Source: Thermoprotei archaeon
Lineage (GTDB): Archaea; Thermoproteota; Thermoprotei; Gearchaeales; WAQG01
DNA length: 64,000 nucleotides
NCBI GenBank assembly: GCA_038881895.1
Contig: JAVZOV010000005.1
Location: forward strand, 62,001 to 126,000
Direction: 5' to 3'
Position 1 is the stretch's first letter. The number at the start of each line of letters is the position of its first letter. The notes beneath the pieces are model-generated. The model was given only the letters and a program-made list of their open reading frames with translations. It was not told the origin of the DNA and did no database searches. A program made the translations under genes and the position numbers. Shown here in pieces: positions 8,295 to 16,755 of this stretch.

Positions 8295-9133
8295 TAGATC
8301 TCTGTGATCATCCTCTTTCTGACCTTATCATAAAATCTGTTAAATCGTATAAATCGCACTCTATTTTCAGAACCAGATATCTCTATATTTGTATGCGCCT
8401 GTATTTCGCTAACAATCATACCATCGACTATTAGTAATAAACCTTTCGGAGATGTTATTCTGAGATGTGAATTTGTAGACAAAATAAGTGTTCTAAACCC
8501 CCATAACAGAGGATTCATAACATCAACAATCATCACATCTAATTCTGGATCAACAATAGGGCCTCCACGCGAAGCATTATATGCGGTTGATCCCAAACTT
8601 GTTGAAACAAGAACACCATCACATCGACCTCTATATATCAGATCATTATCCTTCTTTACGGTCATCTCAACAGTCTTTCCTAATCTACTTGGTGTGATAA
8701 GGACATCATTTAATGCATTGTAACGCCCACCATGCCATGTAACTGAAAGAAGTCTTCTCTCCTCAATATTATAATTTTTTGCCTCAAGTTTGACGAGAAC
8801 TTCCCAGAATTCTTCTGGAGTGACCTCACATAAAAATCCAACATGACCATACTTTACACCTAACAATAATGCTTTAATGTCAGCCTCTAACAATTCGTGT
8901 GCACGCTCTAACAGTGTTCCATCACCACCAACTGAGACGAAGATATCAATATCCTTCATTCCTGATGCTGGAGCATGTTTTAGGTTGAGATGATTTAGAT
9001 ATTGGTAAATTCTCTCATCAATGATGACTTCATGACCTTGTGCACTAATTTCAAAGCATATCTCTCTTGCAACTGCCATGGCCTTCATATCATCAAGTCT
9101 ACTGGATACACCAAATCTCAATTTTTCCCCCAT
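8294..9133 (-). CDS. nadK: NAD kinase
   Basis: Phosphorylates NAD to NADP using ATP or polyphosphate. The diagnostic GGDGTLLERAHE lies near residue 65. The substrate loop NDVLITPSRLG follows, then GDGVLVSTSLGSTAYN, which contains the second nucleotide-binding loop. The longer frame starting at a TTG (9154) was rejected in favour of ATG at 9133, giving MGEKLRFGVSSR, the natural first beta strand of the fold. No Shine-Dalgarno sequence precedes it, which suggests a leaderless or nearly leaderless transcript. It is first in a minus-strand run with nob1 and the NSUN gene, divergent from the Lrp-type regulator. Confidence 0.93.
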   Translation of the reverse strand: MGEKLRFGVSSRLDDMKAMAVAREICFEISAQGHEVIIDERIYQYLNHLNLKHAPASGMKDIDIFVSVGGDGTLLERAHELLEADIKALLLGVKYGHVGFLCEVTPEEFWEVLVKLEAKNYNIEERRLLSVTWHGGRYNALNDVLITPSRLGKTVEMTVKKDNDLIYRGRCDGVLVSTSLGSTAYNASRGGPIVDPELDVMIVDVMNPLLWGFRTLILSTNSHLRITSPKGLLLIVDGMIVSEIQAHTNIEISGSENRVRFIRFNRFYDKVRKRMITEI

Positions 9134-9325
9134 ATTTAAAGAGACTAAGTACAAAATAAACTAATCCATTAACAATTTCGTATTTAACATAATACCTAGC
9201 AATTTTTATATTCATTTATAGTAAACATTATTTTTTATTAAAGTTTATATTATGAACATTTATTTTAAGGAATTAAACCATTCACAAGATAACAATAAAT
9301 ACATTTTTTAAGTTAAAGAATATGG

Positions 9326-9766
9326 ATGAAAATGGACGATAAAGATAAAATAATAATAGAGATGCTAATGAAAAATGCACGTATTTCATTAGCTGAAATA
9401 GCTGAAGCATTAAAAATAAGCGATGTGGCAGTTAGTAAACGAATAAAAAAGCTTGAAGAAAATGGTATAATTAAAGGATACACCGCGATAGTTAATCACA
9501 TAAAACTTGGATATTCAAGTGCTGCAATAGTAGGTATTGATGTAGAACCTGAGAGATTACTTGAAGTGTCAAGATTACTTAAAGAGAAAAATTATGTGCG
9601 TTATTTAGCATTAACAACTGGTGATCACATGTTAATTTTGCAGGTTTTGTCCAGAAATAATTACGATTTAACTAACATTCTAAAAGATATAGCAAGTACT
9701 AGCGGTGTAAAAAGTGTGCGACCAGCAATCGTGTTAGATACTATAAAAGGAATATTAGATGGTTAA
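9326..9766 (+). CDS. Lrp/AsnC family transcriptional regulator
   Basis: The 146-aa protein has an N-terminal winged helix-turn-helix (about 1-60; SLAEIAEALKISDVAVSKRIKKLE is the HTH helix pair) and a C-terminal RAM/AsnC ligand-binding domain (about 65-140; GHD-like motif TTGDHMLILQV). Such proteins form dimers and octamers and respond to amino acids or other small molecules. The 170-bp spacer it shares with nadK is AT-rich and likely holds both promoters. Immediately downstream is IS-like remnant B. Target genes and effector cannot be read from the sequence. Confidence 0.92.
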   Translation: MKMDDKDKIIIEMLMKNARISLAEIAEALKISDVAVSKRIKKLEENGIIKGYTAIVNHIKLGYSSAAIVGIDVEPERLLEVSRLLKEKNYVRYLALTTGDHMLILQVLSRNNYDLTNILKDIASTSGVKSVRPAIVLDTIKGILDG

Positions 9767-9839
9767 TAAATGCATATGTTTTTAAGCCTTCTAGATGCTG
9801 AACTTACGAAACACTAGTAGTCAACACAAACCCTAAAAT

Positions 9840-10058
9840 AGATGTGAGCTACTCCTCGACTAAAGTTGGGAGCTTCCAGCGTTTGAGATGAGCTTTACGC
9901 TAACTCATCTGCTGGTTTGCATGGTTCACAACTCCCCCATCCCATAGAGCTCTAATCTATGGGCTATGTTTATACATGCGTTTTGTATGAGAACAAATTT
10001 AGTGAGCTAACATTATGTTTAAACTTTGCCCATTCATCCCAGCAAAACTCTAGGCTTT
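9840..10058 (-). mobile_element. TnpB-less IS200/IS605-type remnant B
   Basis: Lies in the 410-bp gap between the Lrp gene and the CBS array, in minus orientation. The left-end hairpin at 10038-10054 reads on the minus strand CCTAG, a 7-nt loop, then CTGGG, and is followed by ATGAATGGGC and a GTTTAAAC segment. The right end, at the left side, is hairpin 9852-9872 (CTCC and CGAC pair with GTTG and GGAG around a TAAA loop, one bulged T) and TAGCTCAC on the minus strand at 9851-9844. Between them the minus strand matches remnant D closely: ATAAACATAGCCCAT, CAAACCAGCAGATG, AGCGTAAAGCTC and AAACGCTGGAAGC. The tnpB frame is broken by two in-frame TGA codons. The flanks (9767-9839 and 10059-10176) hold only AT-rich promoter-like sequence. 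Confidence 0.75.
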
Positions 10059-10176
10059 CTGGACGCTCATCTATACACTCACTAATCATTCATAGTAGGA
10101 ATAGTTAGTTTAATTGTTTTTCTAAGAACAAAGTTATATACCTTAAAATTTTTTTATTATATAGAGGCGTTCAAGG

Positions 10177-10761
10177 ATGCGGTTAGGAAGGCATGAGCTG
10201 GGAACTGCTCATCAGAGAATAAAAGTAGGGGATGTAATGAGTGTAAAACCCATCATTGTTGATCCAACAACTCCTATAAAACAAGTTGCTGAAATAATGG
10301 CTAAGAAAAATATAGGTGCATTAATCATTGTTGAGGATGAAAAACCAATTGGAGTAGTAACGGAACGTGATATTGTAACTAGAGTAATAGCTAAAGGTCT
10401 TGATCCGGAAAAAACAATCGTGCGTGAAATTATGAGCCAACCTCTAATTACTGTTACACCTGACACAGATTTAAGTGAGGCAATGCGAATGATGTCAAAG
10501 TTAAAAATTAGAAGACTCGTGGTTATAAACGATGGAAAATTAGTGGGCATGGTAACAGAAACTGATATACTATCAGTAGCACCAGAGTTGATAGATTTAC
10601 TTTACGAAACATCACGCACTATAGCTCCCATATATTCTATTGAAACGTTCTCAGGTTATTGTGATATGTGTAATAGATGGACAGATAATCTAATTGAAGT
10701 TGACGGAATGTTTCTTTGCGAAGAATGTAGAAAAGAATACTTAAAACAAGAAGAAGAATAA
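10177..10761 (+). CDS. CBS-pair protein with C-terminal zinc ribbon
   Basis: First of four neighbouring CBS-domain genes. Residues about 15-75 and 80-140 are two CBS motifs (for example MSVKPIIVDPTTPIKQ and MSQPLITVTPDTDLSE, each ending in GxVTExDI). A CBS pair usually binds an adenine nucleotide or SAM. A Cys4 zinc ribbon follows (CDMCNRW and CEECRK, about 160-183). ATG at 10177 follows AT-rich promoter sequence that includes a GTTATATA stretch near 10132. The product probably senses nucleotide levels and passes the signal to a partner. The partner is not identifiable. Confidence 0.88.
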   Translation: MRLGRHELGTAHQRIKVGDVMSVKPIIVDPTTPIKQVAEIMAKKNIGALIIVEDEKPIGVVTERDIVTRVIAKGLDPEKTIVREIMSQPLITVTPDTDLSEAMRMMSKLKIRRLVVINDGKLVGMVTETDILSVAPELIDLLYETSRTIAPIYSIETFSGYCDMCNRWTDNLIEVDGMFLCEECRKEYLKQEEE

Positions 10762-10779
10762 ATTTTAAGTGGTTTCGTT

Positions 10780-11571
10780 ATGATAATGGTGAAAGAGCTA
10801 TACGATAACATGGTTCGTCCAATTAATGCAGACGAATTAGCAACAAAAGCTAGAGCAACGATGCGAAGCAGAAAGGTTAGGCTGCTTCCAGTGGTTGATG
10901 AAGAGAATAAACTGGTTGGAGTTATATATAGAAGCACATTATTGGGGTTAGCTTCAACAAGATCTACACTCTTAGTTCGTGATATAATGTCCTTACCTAA
11001 AGTAATCGCTTATCCAGAGGATAATGCAGAAGAAGTTACAAAAAGAATGTTAAAAGTTGATGAATGGTATGCGCCAGTCGTCAAATCTAAGACTGACATG
11101 ACTTATATAGGAATATTTGGTCTTGAGCATATGATTGAAGAATACTTGCGGCGAGGTGGTCCAAAGTTAGAAATCAGATTAGAACAAATAATGAAAACTG
11201 ACCTAGTTACAGTAAAGCCGACCGATCCAATTTCAGTAGTGTGGAGAAAAATGATAGAAAAATCATATGCGGGAATACCGGTCGTCGATGATAAAATGCA
11301 TTTCGTTGGTCTTGTGACACAACTTGATTTACTTCTCTCCCGAGCTCCAGCACTAAATCTTTTCTTAGAAAGAATTCCAGCAAGCAGTGCGCCTGAAGTG
11401 TCAAGAGTAATGAACCGAAACGTTATTATTGCTAAACCCTATACAACTTTAGGAGAGGCCGCATATACCATGTTAAGACTTGAAATAGGACGTTTACCAG
11501 TCGCTGATGATGCAGGAATACTTATAGGCATGGTAGATAGAGAGGACATAGTGCGCGCACTCATGGAGTGA
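10780..11571 (+). CDS. Protein with four CBS domains (263 aa)
   Basis: Four CBS motifs in a row make up nearly the whole protein, with no catalytic or DNA-binding domain. The recognisable starts are MVRPINADELATKARATM, DIMSLPKVIAYPEDNAE, IMKTDLVTVKPTDPIS and VMNRNVIIAKPYTTLGE, and two of the repeats end in a GLVTQLDLL or GMVDREDIV strand-helix. Two tandem pairs can form a disc-like adenosine-ligand binding module. It lies 18 bp after the first CBS gene and 6 bp before the next, so an operon is likely. Probably a nucleotide-responsive regulatory subunit. Confidence 0.88.
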   Translation: MIMVKELYDNMVRPINADELATKARATMRSRKVRLLPVVDEENKLVGVIYRSTLLGLASTRSTLLVRDIMSLPKVIAYPEDNAEEVTKRMLKVDEWYAPVVKSKTDMTYIGIFGLEHMIEEYLRRGGPKLEIRLEQIMKTDLVTVKPTDPISVVWRKMIEKSYAGIPVVDDKMHFVGLVTQLDLLLSRAPALNLFLERIPASSAPEVSRVMNRNVIIAKPYTTLGEAAYTMLRLEIGRLPVADDAGILIGMVDREDIVRALME

Positions 11572-11577
11572 GGAAGA

Positions 11578-12501
11578 ATGTCCAACATTCCTATCAGAAA
11601 ACGTGAGAATCCCAGATTCCTTATGAAAGGTGCTCCTAGCTCATTTCCAACAAAGTCCGCATCAAATAGAAATGAAATCTTATTAGTTGCTCTACAAAAC
11701 TTTCCAACAGTAACATCATCCACGCCTGTAAAAATCGTTATAGATAACATAGCAGGAAGTGATATACGCAGGTTACCAGTAATTAATCCTGGTAATGAAA
11801 TATTAAAAGGATCAATCCCGATGATGAACATTATAGATTTCCTAAACGGAGAAAGATCTAACATTATTAAATCGAAGCATAATGGTAACTTATTTAAAGC
11901 ACTTATGGAACCAGCAGGGATACTCATCGAAAGCAAAACAATCACTGCAACACTAGATACTAGAATCGATGATGCTATAGCTCTTATGGCCAAGACTGGA
12001 ATAGGAACACTTATAATAGTTGACAATAAAAATCGTGTACGCTGTATACTTACGGAGAAAATTGTACTAAAGATGCTAGCAGGAAAGCTCACGTCAGTAC
12101 TAGTAAACGACATAATGACAAAGAACCCCATAACCACCACATCAAATGCGACGGTTGGAGAAGCACTTTCAACAATGTTAAAAAAAGGGTTCAGAAGGCT
12201 ACCAGTTATTGAGGAAGGAAAATTAGTTGGTATTTTCACGGGCATGGGATTATTAAGATATCTGAAAGGAAGTGGAATTTACACTTTAGTCAAGTCCGGC
12301 AATATTAATGACTTACTCTCAATAAAGATCGATGCATTAATGGTAAAAAATCCGATAACAATCACTCCTGATAAAACAACAACCGAGGCAGCTAAAATAA
12401 TGATCGAGAAAGGTGTTGGAAGTTTACCCGTTATAGAGGATGGAATACTTAAAGGAATTCTAACCGAGAGAGACTTTTTAAAGATGTTAGCACAAAAGTA
12501 A
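11578..12501 (+). CDS. Protein with CBS domains, first one degenerate (307 aa)
   Basis: The third CBS gene. The first ~110 residues retain parts of a CBS fold (ILLVALQNFPTVTSSTPV, RRLPVINPGNEILKG) but are poorly conserved. Clear motifs follow: TITATLDTRIDDAIALMAK, IMTKNPITTTSNATVGEA with RRLPVIEEGKLVGIF, and LMVKNPITITPDKTTTEA with GSLPVIEDGILKGILTERDF. Starts 6 bp after the previous stop, with GAGGA just upstream. It likely shares the regulatory role of its neighbours, and the divergence among the copies argues for distinct ligands or partners. Confidence 0.85.
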   Translation: MSNIPIRKRENPRFLMKGAPSSFPTKSASNRNEILLVALQNFPTVTSSTPVKIVIDNIAGSDIRRLPVINPGNEILKGSIPMMNIIDFLNGERSNIIKSKHNGNLFKALMEPAGILIESKTITATLDTRIDDAIALMAKTGIGTLIIVDNKNRVRCILTEKIVLKMLAGKLTSVLVNDIMTKNPITTTSNATVGEALSTMLKKGFRRLPVIEEGKLVGIFTGMGLLRYLKGSGIYTLVKSGNINDLLSIKIDALMVKNPITITPDKTTTEAAKIMIEKGVGSLPVIEDGILKGILTERDFLKMLAQK

Positions 12502-12517
12502 CATAGGTGAGAGGTTC

Positions 12518-13384
12518 GTGTTTAACAAAATCCAAGCAATGCGCTATGCCTCTACAGAGGTATACGTAGTAACATGGAACGATACGTTAGCATATGCTCG
12601 TAATCTAATGATGAGATACAATATCTCAAGACTTGTAGTGGTAGAGGATAAAAAACCAGTTGGAATGGTTAGTCAACGTGACCTACTCTCAGCAATTAGC
12701 AGACTTGACAGTGATTTTGAAGGACGAAATCTAGATGAAATATTAATAAAAGATATTGCATCAAGAGACCTTAAAACATTAGATACGAACGCAAGCATAA
12801 AAGATGCATGCAAGCTCATGAATGGACAAAACATTGGAAGTGTAGTACTCACAGACAAGGATAAAAACTTGGCAGGAATATTTACTAAAACAGATGCTGT
12901 AAAAGCTTTTACAGATTATGGATCAGGAAAGTGGAAGGTCATGAATATAATGGAAAAAATTGCAACAACTATAAACAGATTCCAAAGTCTAAAAAAAGCA
13001 ATAGACTTATTCGTGCATGACAAGGCAGATATAGTAATAGTCACTGATAATAAGGTTCCAGTCGGTGTAATAAGTTTAAAAAATATTCTAACCTATAGGA
13101 TAGATTTATTATTTAAATCCAAATCAGTAAAATACACAAGAGCAAAAGGAGGAATAGAAGAAAGTAGCTTTACAGAAGTGGGTGGAAAAATCAAACAACA
13201 ACCATTAGTAGAGGATCTAATGACTCCACTAAAAAATGCGGCAGGCGAAAATGATGATTTAGTAAAAGCTGCATCACTTATGCTCAAATTTGGCGTAAGT
13301 GGTATGCCTGTTGTTGACAATTTAGGAACACTAGTAGGTATTGTCACAAAAACTAATATTATTAGTCTGATATCAAAAGCATAG
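12518..13384 (+). CDS. Protein with four CBS domains (288 aa)
   Basis: The fourth CBS gene. Motifs appear at about 10-65 (RLVVVEDKKPVGMVSQRDLL), 80-130 (DLKTLDTNASIKDACKLMN with GIFTKTDAV), a weaker third (IATTINRFQSLKKAIDLF with VPVGVISLKNIL) and a last one ending VDNLGTLVGIVTKTNII. GTG start at 12518 is supported by GGTGA seven bases upstream. A charged, Lys- and Glu-rich linker separates copies three and four. The gene stops 1 bp before the Mut7-C gene starts, so the operon probably continues into it. Confidence 0.87.
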   Translation: MFNKIQAMRYASTEVYVVTWNDTLAYARNLMMRYNISRLVVVEDKKPVGMVSQRDLLSAISRLDSDFEGRNLDEILIKDIASRDLKTLDTNASIKDACKLMNGQNIGSVVLTDKDKNLAGIFTKTDAVKAFTDYGSGKWKVMNIMEKIATTINRFQSLKKAIDLFVHDKADIVIVTDNKVPVGVISLKNILTYRIDLLFKSKSVKYTRAKGGIEESSFTEVGGKIKQQPLVEDLMTPLKNAAGENDDLVKAASLMLKFGVSGMPVVDNLGTLVGIVTKTNIISLISKA

Positions 13385-13385
13385 G

Positions 13386-13886
13386 GTGGAAAAATTCGCT
13401 GAAATAAAATTTTTAACCGATGGCATGCTTGGCAAATTAACAAGATTTTTACGCATACTAGGCTTTGATACAATATACTTTAGAGGTACGAATGATAATG
13501 AATTGTTGACAATCTCACAAAAAGATAACAGAATATTGATTACAAGAGATAGAGAACTACATCAACGCGCAATAAAAATGAACATCAAATCTATACTTAT
13601 TACAGAAACAAGCTTAAAAAACCAACTTTTACAAATAGTCTCAAAACTCAATATTAGCCTAGATTTGGACACTGCCGAAACACGTTGCCCACTATGTAAT
13701 ACAAAATTAGAACACATTTCTAAATACGAAATAAAAAATAAAATCCCAGAAAAAATTTTTGCCTCACATGAAGAATTTTGGATATGCAAAAAATGTAATA
13801 AAATATATTGGATGGGTTCCCATTGGAAATCAATAAATAAAACAATTTTAAGTGTTAACTCCTCTCTATCCTCACTTAAATCTTAG
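13386..13886 (+). CDS. Mut7-C (PIN-like RNase) domain protein
   Basis: The 166-aa protein begins with the Mut7-C core: FLTDGMLGKLTRFLRILGFDT near 7-27 and RILITRDRELHQRA near 47-60, carrying conserved acidic residues of a PIN-like nuclease fold. A C-terminal zinc ribbon follows (CPLCNTKL near 100 and CKKCNKIYWMGSHWKS near 135), typical of this family. Mut7-C proteins are predicted RNases. The GTG start is one base after the last CBS stop, indicating co-transcription. RNA target unknown. Confidence 0.85.
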   Translation: MEKFAEIKFLTDGMLGKLTRFLRILGFDTIYFRGTNDNELLTISQKDNRILITRDRELHQRAIKMNIKSILITETSLKNQLLQIVSKLNISLDLDTAETRCPLCNTKLEHISKYEIKNKIPEKIFASHEEFWICKKCNKIYWMGSHWKSINKTILSVNSSLSSLKS

Positions 13887-13921
13887 ACATTAAACAAAAA
13901 TAGTTCTAAAAAGATAAAAAA

Positions 13922-14500
13922 ATGGTGTTATACTTGCTTGAAGTAATAACTGGTCCCATGTTCTCAGGCAAATCTCTTGAATTAATAAGACGACTAGAGA
14001 TTGAAAAGCTTTCTGGAAAAAAAGTAAATCTTTTCCGGCCAGAACTAGGACAACATTCTCCTAATAAAGAAACTATTGTTAATGTAATTCTTATCGAAAC
14101 ATCAATATCCGGCATTAGAAAAATAAAGAAAAGAAGTGAGAATTTAGACGTAGTGGGCATTCAACGAGCGCATTTATTTCCTAGATTCCTTGCAGAAGTA
14201 TGTGATGATTTAGCAAATAATGGTAAGCATGTGATAGTCTCAGGTTTAAACTTGGATTTCAAGGGAGAACCGTTTGAAACGATGATGGAACTAATAGCTA
14301 AAGCGGATAAAATTTATTATCTCACTTCTGTTTGTGCAGTCTGTGGGAATGAGGCTACACGTACACAGAGATTAATAGATGGTCTCCCAGCACACTATAA
14401 TAGTCCACAAATCATGATAGGGGAAAGAGAGCTCTACGAGCCTAGGTGCAGAAAATGTCATATAGTTATAAAGAGAAAATCTGACCTAGCTATGGAATGA
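13922..14500 (+). CDS. Thymidine kinase-like protein lacking the usual catalytic glutamate
   Basis: Fold and length (192 aa) match type II (TK1-like) thymidine kinase. It has the Walker A GPMFSGKS near 11-18, the zinc lasso cysteines (VCAVCG, RCRKCH) and the IGERELYEPRCRKCH signature that binds the nucleoside. However, the segment that normally reads GIDEAQFF (Walker B aspartate plus the general-base glutamate) reads GIQRAHLF here. The codons are clean (ATT CAA CGA GCG CAT TTA TTT), so a simple reading error is unlikely. The protein may have lost kinase activity or use another residue. It overlaps the convergent rqcH stop by 15 bp. Confidence 0.8.
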   Translation: MVLYLLEVITGPMFSGKSLELIRRLEIEKLSGKKVNLFRPELGQHSPNKETIVNVILIETSISGIRKIKKRSENLDVVGIQRAHLFPRFLAEVCDDLANNGKHVIVSGLNLDFKGEPFETMMELIAKADKIYYLTSVCAVCGNEATRTQRLIDGLPAHYNSPQIMIGERELYEPRCRKCHIVIKRKSDLAME

Positions 14501-16447
14501 TAAACTAAATTCACCCCTAGGAAGTCGTGCAATAAGTTCACTAATTAAATTCTTTCTATTTGGAGCCATCTTTAACCCATTTCTCTTAATCTCATAAAAG
14601 AATTTTATAATCTGCTTTGCGGCATCCTCTCTTGATATGCCACCAGGTGTTATCTCAACAAACATGTCTGTGAACATTTTTACAGGATCAATAGGACTTA
14701 CATAAAATTTTGCCCATCCCTCATCAAAGAAGAGTGTTACTGCAAGTTTAAGTGGTATATTACGAATATAATTTCTTTGTCCATAAATCATAAAAGAACC
14801 AGGCCTTAAATAAGTTCCTGATGGGGCTTTTTTAGATACTTGCTCAGGATAAACCCAATATGCATCAGCTGACGACAATTTTAAACTCCATGCACGTGAA
14901 AAACTCACTACAAATTGACCTGCTTCTTCTATAGTCTTCTGAGATATGTTCTCTCTCATACCTTTAATGAGTACAAACGGAGAGCCATGGATATCAGCAT
15001 GAACTACTATATCATTACTCTCCATCCTTCTTTTAATTAAGCTTTCATTCTGTGATGCATCCTTACCACCAACAACCAAAAATCCATCTGATGACCTAAA
15101 ATAATGAAAAGACTCATACCAAGCTGATGAAGGCTTTTTAATCATCATCAGTGAAGGCTGTAATAGAAATTGTTCATTAATTTTATTCATCTCTATTTTA
15201 AGTTTTTCAATACTTTCCAAAGTACGTTTAAATTTTCTTTCATATTCCTTAGCAAGATTAAAGATCATTTCTATATTTTTACCGACACTCCAATCAACCC
15301 TAATATTTATTTTTAAATCATCTACTACAATCACAAGAGATTTAGATTTCTTATCATATCCTAAAACTTTAAACCCAGAAAATAATTCTTCCAGTTTAGA
15401 CCTTAAGTTCTCCTCCCATCCTAATTTTCTTATACTATCCAGATAAGAACCAAGATCAGTCATACGTGATTGAATAAGGACAGCTAATGATCTCAAATTT
15501 CTTGCTAAATCAAAATAAAGTTTAGCCATTTTTTCTTGCTCAGAAATTGTAGTCAACAGTCTAGATTTCTCTTTCTCAATTTTTCTTGCATACTCTACTT
15601 CACTTTCTATAGCAATGAGTGCGTGAGCATACTCATCCACAGCATTATTAAATGTTGGATGAGAGATTATTTTATAATACTTATAAATCTCAAACATGCA
15701 CGGAGAAACGCTTACAGGTTTTTTATCACTCCACACACTCACAGGGTACTTCACATTCTTACTACAATCATATAATTCTCTAAAAGTACTCAAAATTTTA
15801 GTCACGTGATCCAACTCAAGCTTATTAGCAGGAAAATCCTTTACCAAATTACTCCTAAAAACAAGCTCTTCTGCAATTTCACCTGAAAGGCCCAGAAACT
15901 TTACGATCGACTGTACAACATTACCTTTCGACGATTTAAAAACTTCCAAAATTTGATCTGCACTAACTTTTAAAGGATCAAACCATTTTTGAACAGGCAA
16001 CGTATAACTCACACCACGTTTAAGAATTCTCTCCCTAGTCTCTTTAGTTTTATATACTACTGCGATAGTATTATCTGGTTCTGTCAGTATTATGTTCCCA
16101 TTATCCATGCCTTCTAGATATAACTTACAACCATTATCAAACTCAATCTCTAATAACCTATCAAACGATGGCTGAGAAATAGACTGTAGTTTCAGACCAA
16201 CTAATTTATTACGAATCATCTTGCACCAATTAGAAATTTCTCTTGGAGGTTCAAAAGAATATGAAGTAATACGTATCCATTTTCCAACATCAACTCTTAA
16301 ATCATTTTTTTCACCGCTCGATTGACGAAACCTAAATATTACTACATCATTAAAGTGGTAAATATTATCTACATACGAATTCTGCAATACCTTTCTTAAC
16401 TCCATTGAAAGTGCTAGAACATCCAGAGCATTTAACGAGGATTTCAT
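14486..16447 (-). CDS. rqcH: RqcH/NEMF family ribosome-quality-control protein
   Basis: Archaeal homologue of Rqc2/NEMF and bacterial RqcH, which bind stalled large ribosomal subunits and recruit tRNA to add C-terminal tails. The NFACT-N domain is at the start (SSLNALDVLALSMELRK). Long coiled-coil stretches rich in Glu and Lys follow, then the NFACT-R domain (SSAWYESFHYFRSSDGFLVVGGKDASQNE near residue 460, DIVVHADIHGSPFVLIKG just after). The frame can be extended upstream to 16564, but the family N-terminus fits ATG at 16447. No RqcP or Listerin-like partner is nearby. Confidence 0.88.
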   Translation of the reverse strand: MKSSLNALDVLALSMELRKVLQNSYVDNIYHFNDVVIFRFRQSSGEKNDLRVDVGKWIRITSYSFEPPREISNWCKMIRNKLVGLKLQSISQPSFDRLLEIEFDNGCKLYLEGMDNGNIILTEPDNTIAVVYKTKETRERILKRGVSYTLPVQKWFDPLKVSADQILEVFKSSKGNVVQSIVKFLGLSGEIAEELVFRSNLVKDFPANKLELDHVTKILSTFRELYDCSKNVKYPVSVWSDKKPVSVSPCMFEIYKYYKIISHPTFNNAVDEYAHALIAIESEVEYARKIEKEKSRLLTTISEQEKMAKLYFDLARNLRSLAVLIQSRMTDLGSYLDSIRKLGWEENLRSKLEELFSGFKVLGYDKKSKSLVIVVDDLKINIRVDWSVGKNIEMIFNLAKEYERKFKRTLESIEKLKIEMNKINEQFLLQPSLMMIKKPSSAWYESFHYFRSSDGFLVVGGKDASQNESLIKRRMESNDIVVHADIHGSPFVLIKGMRENISQKTIEEAGQFVVSFSRAWSLKLSSADAYWVYPEQVSKKAPSGTYLRPGSFMIYGQRNYIRNIPLKLAVTLFFDEGWAKFYVSPIDPVKMFTDMFVEITPGGISREDAAKQIIKFFYEIKRNGLKMAPNRKNLISELIARLPRGEFSLSFHS

Positions 16448-16724
16448 AAAATACCGCTCCCTAACTTCACAACTCATAATCAATATAAAAGTATTAATTA
16501 TTCTTTCTATCTTTTTAGAGGCGAGCATTCTTTGAGATCTTGAGTTAAACTCTTTTTTCATCAATAAAGATTTTCATGGTTTTATTATAGATGGAATTTT
16601 TGATATTGATTTTTTCTTTAACTTCTTCTCTGTCCTGAATTGCAAGATTTTAATGATCATAGGAAAATATCAGAGTAGTTTTTCTTTTTATTTGGGACTG
16701 AAAATTTTGACCGTATAATAACAG

Positions 16725-16734
16725 TTATAAATAG
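16725..16734 (+). promoter_or_regulatory. TATA box for the nicotinate phosphoribosyltransferase gene
   Basis: TTATAAATAG lies 22-31 bases before the preferred GTG start. With the usual archaeal TATA-to-start-site spacing this places transcription initiation at or very near the start codon, implying a leaderless mRNA. Confidence 0.5.
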
Positions 16735-16755
16735 CCTACATCTTAACATATTTTG

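Noticed and set aside
11439-12245. A 268-aa minus-strand frame within the CBS genes
   Set aside because: It is antisense to clear CBS motifs; hydrophobic composition comes from the reverse reading.
16448-16564. N-terminal extension of the RqcH gene by 39 residues
   Set aside because: The family N-terminus aligns with the ATG at 16447; the extension has no family match.
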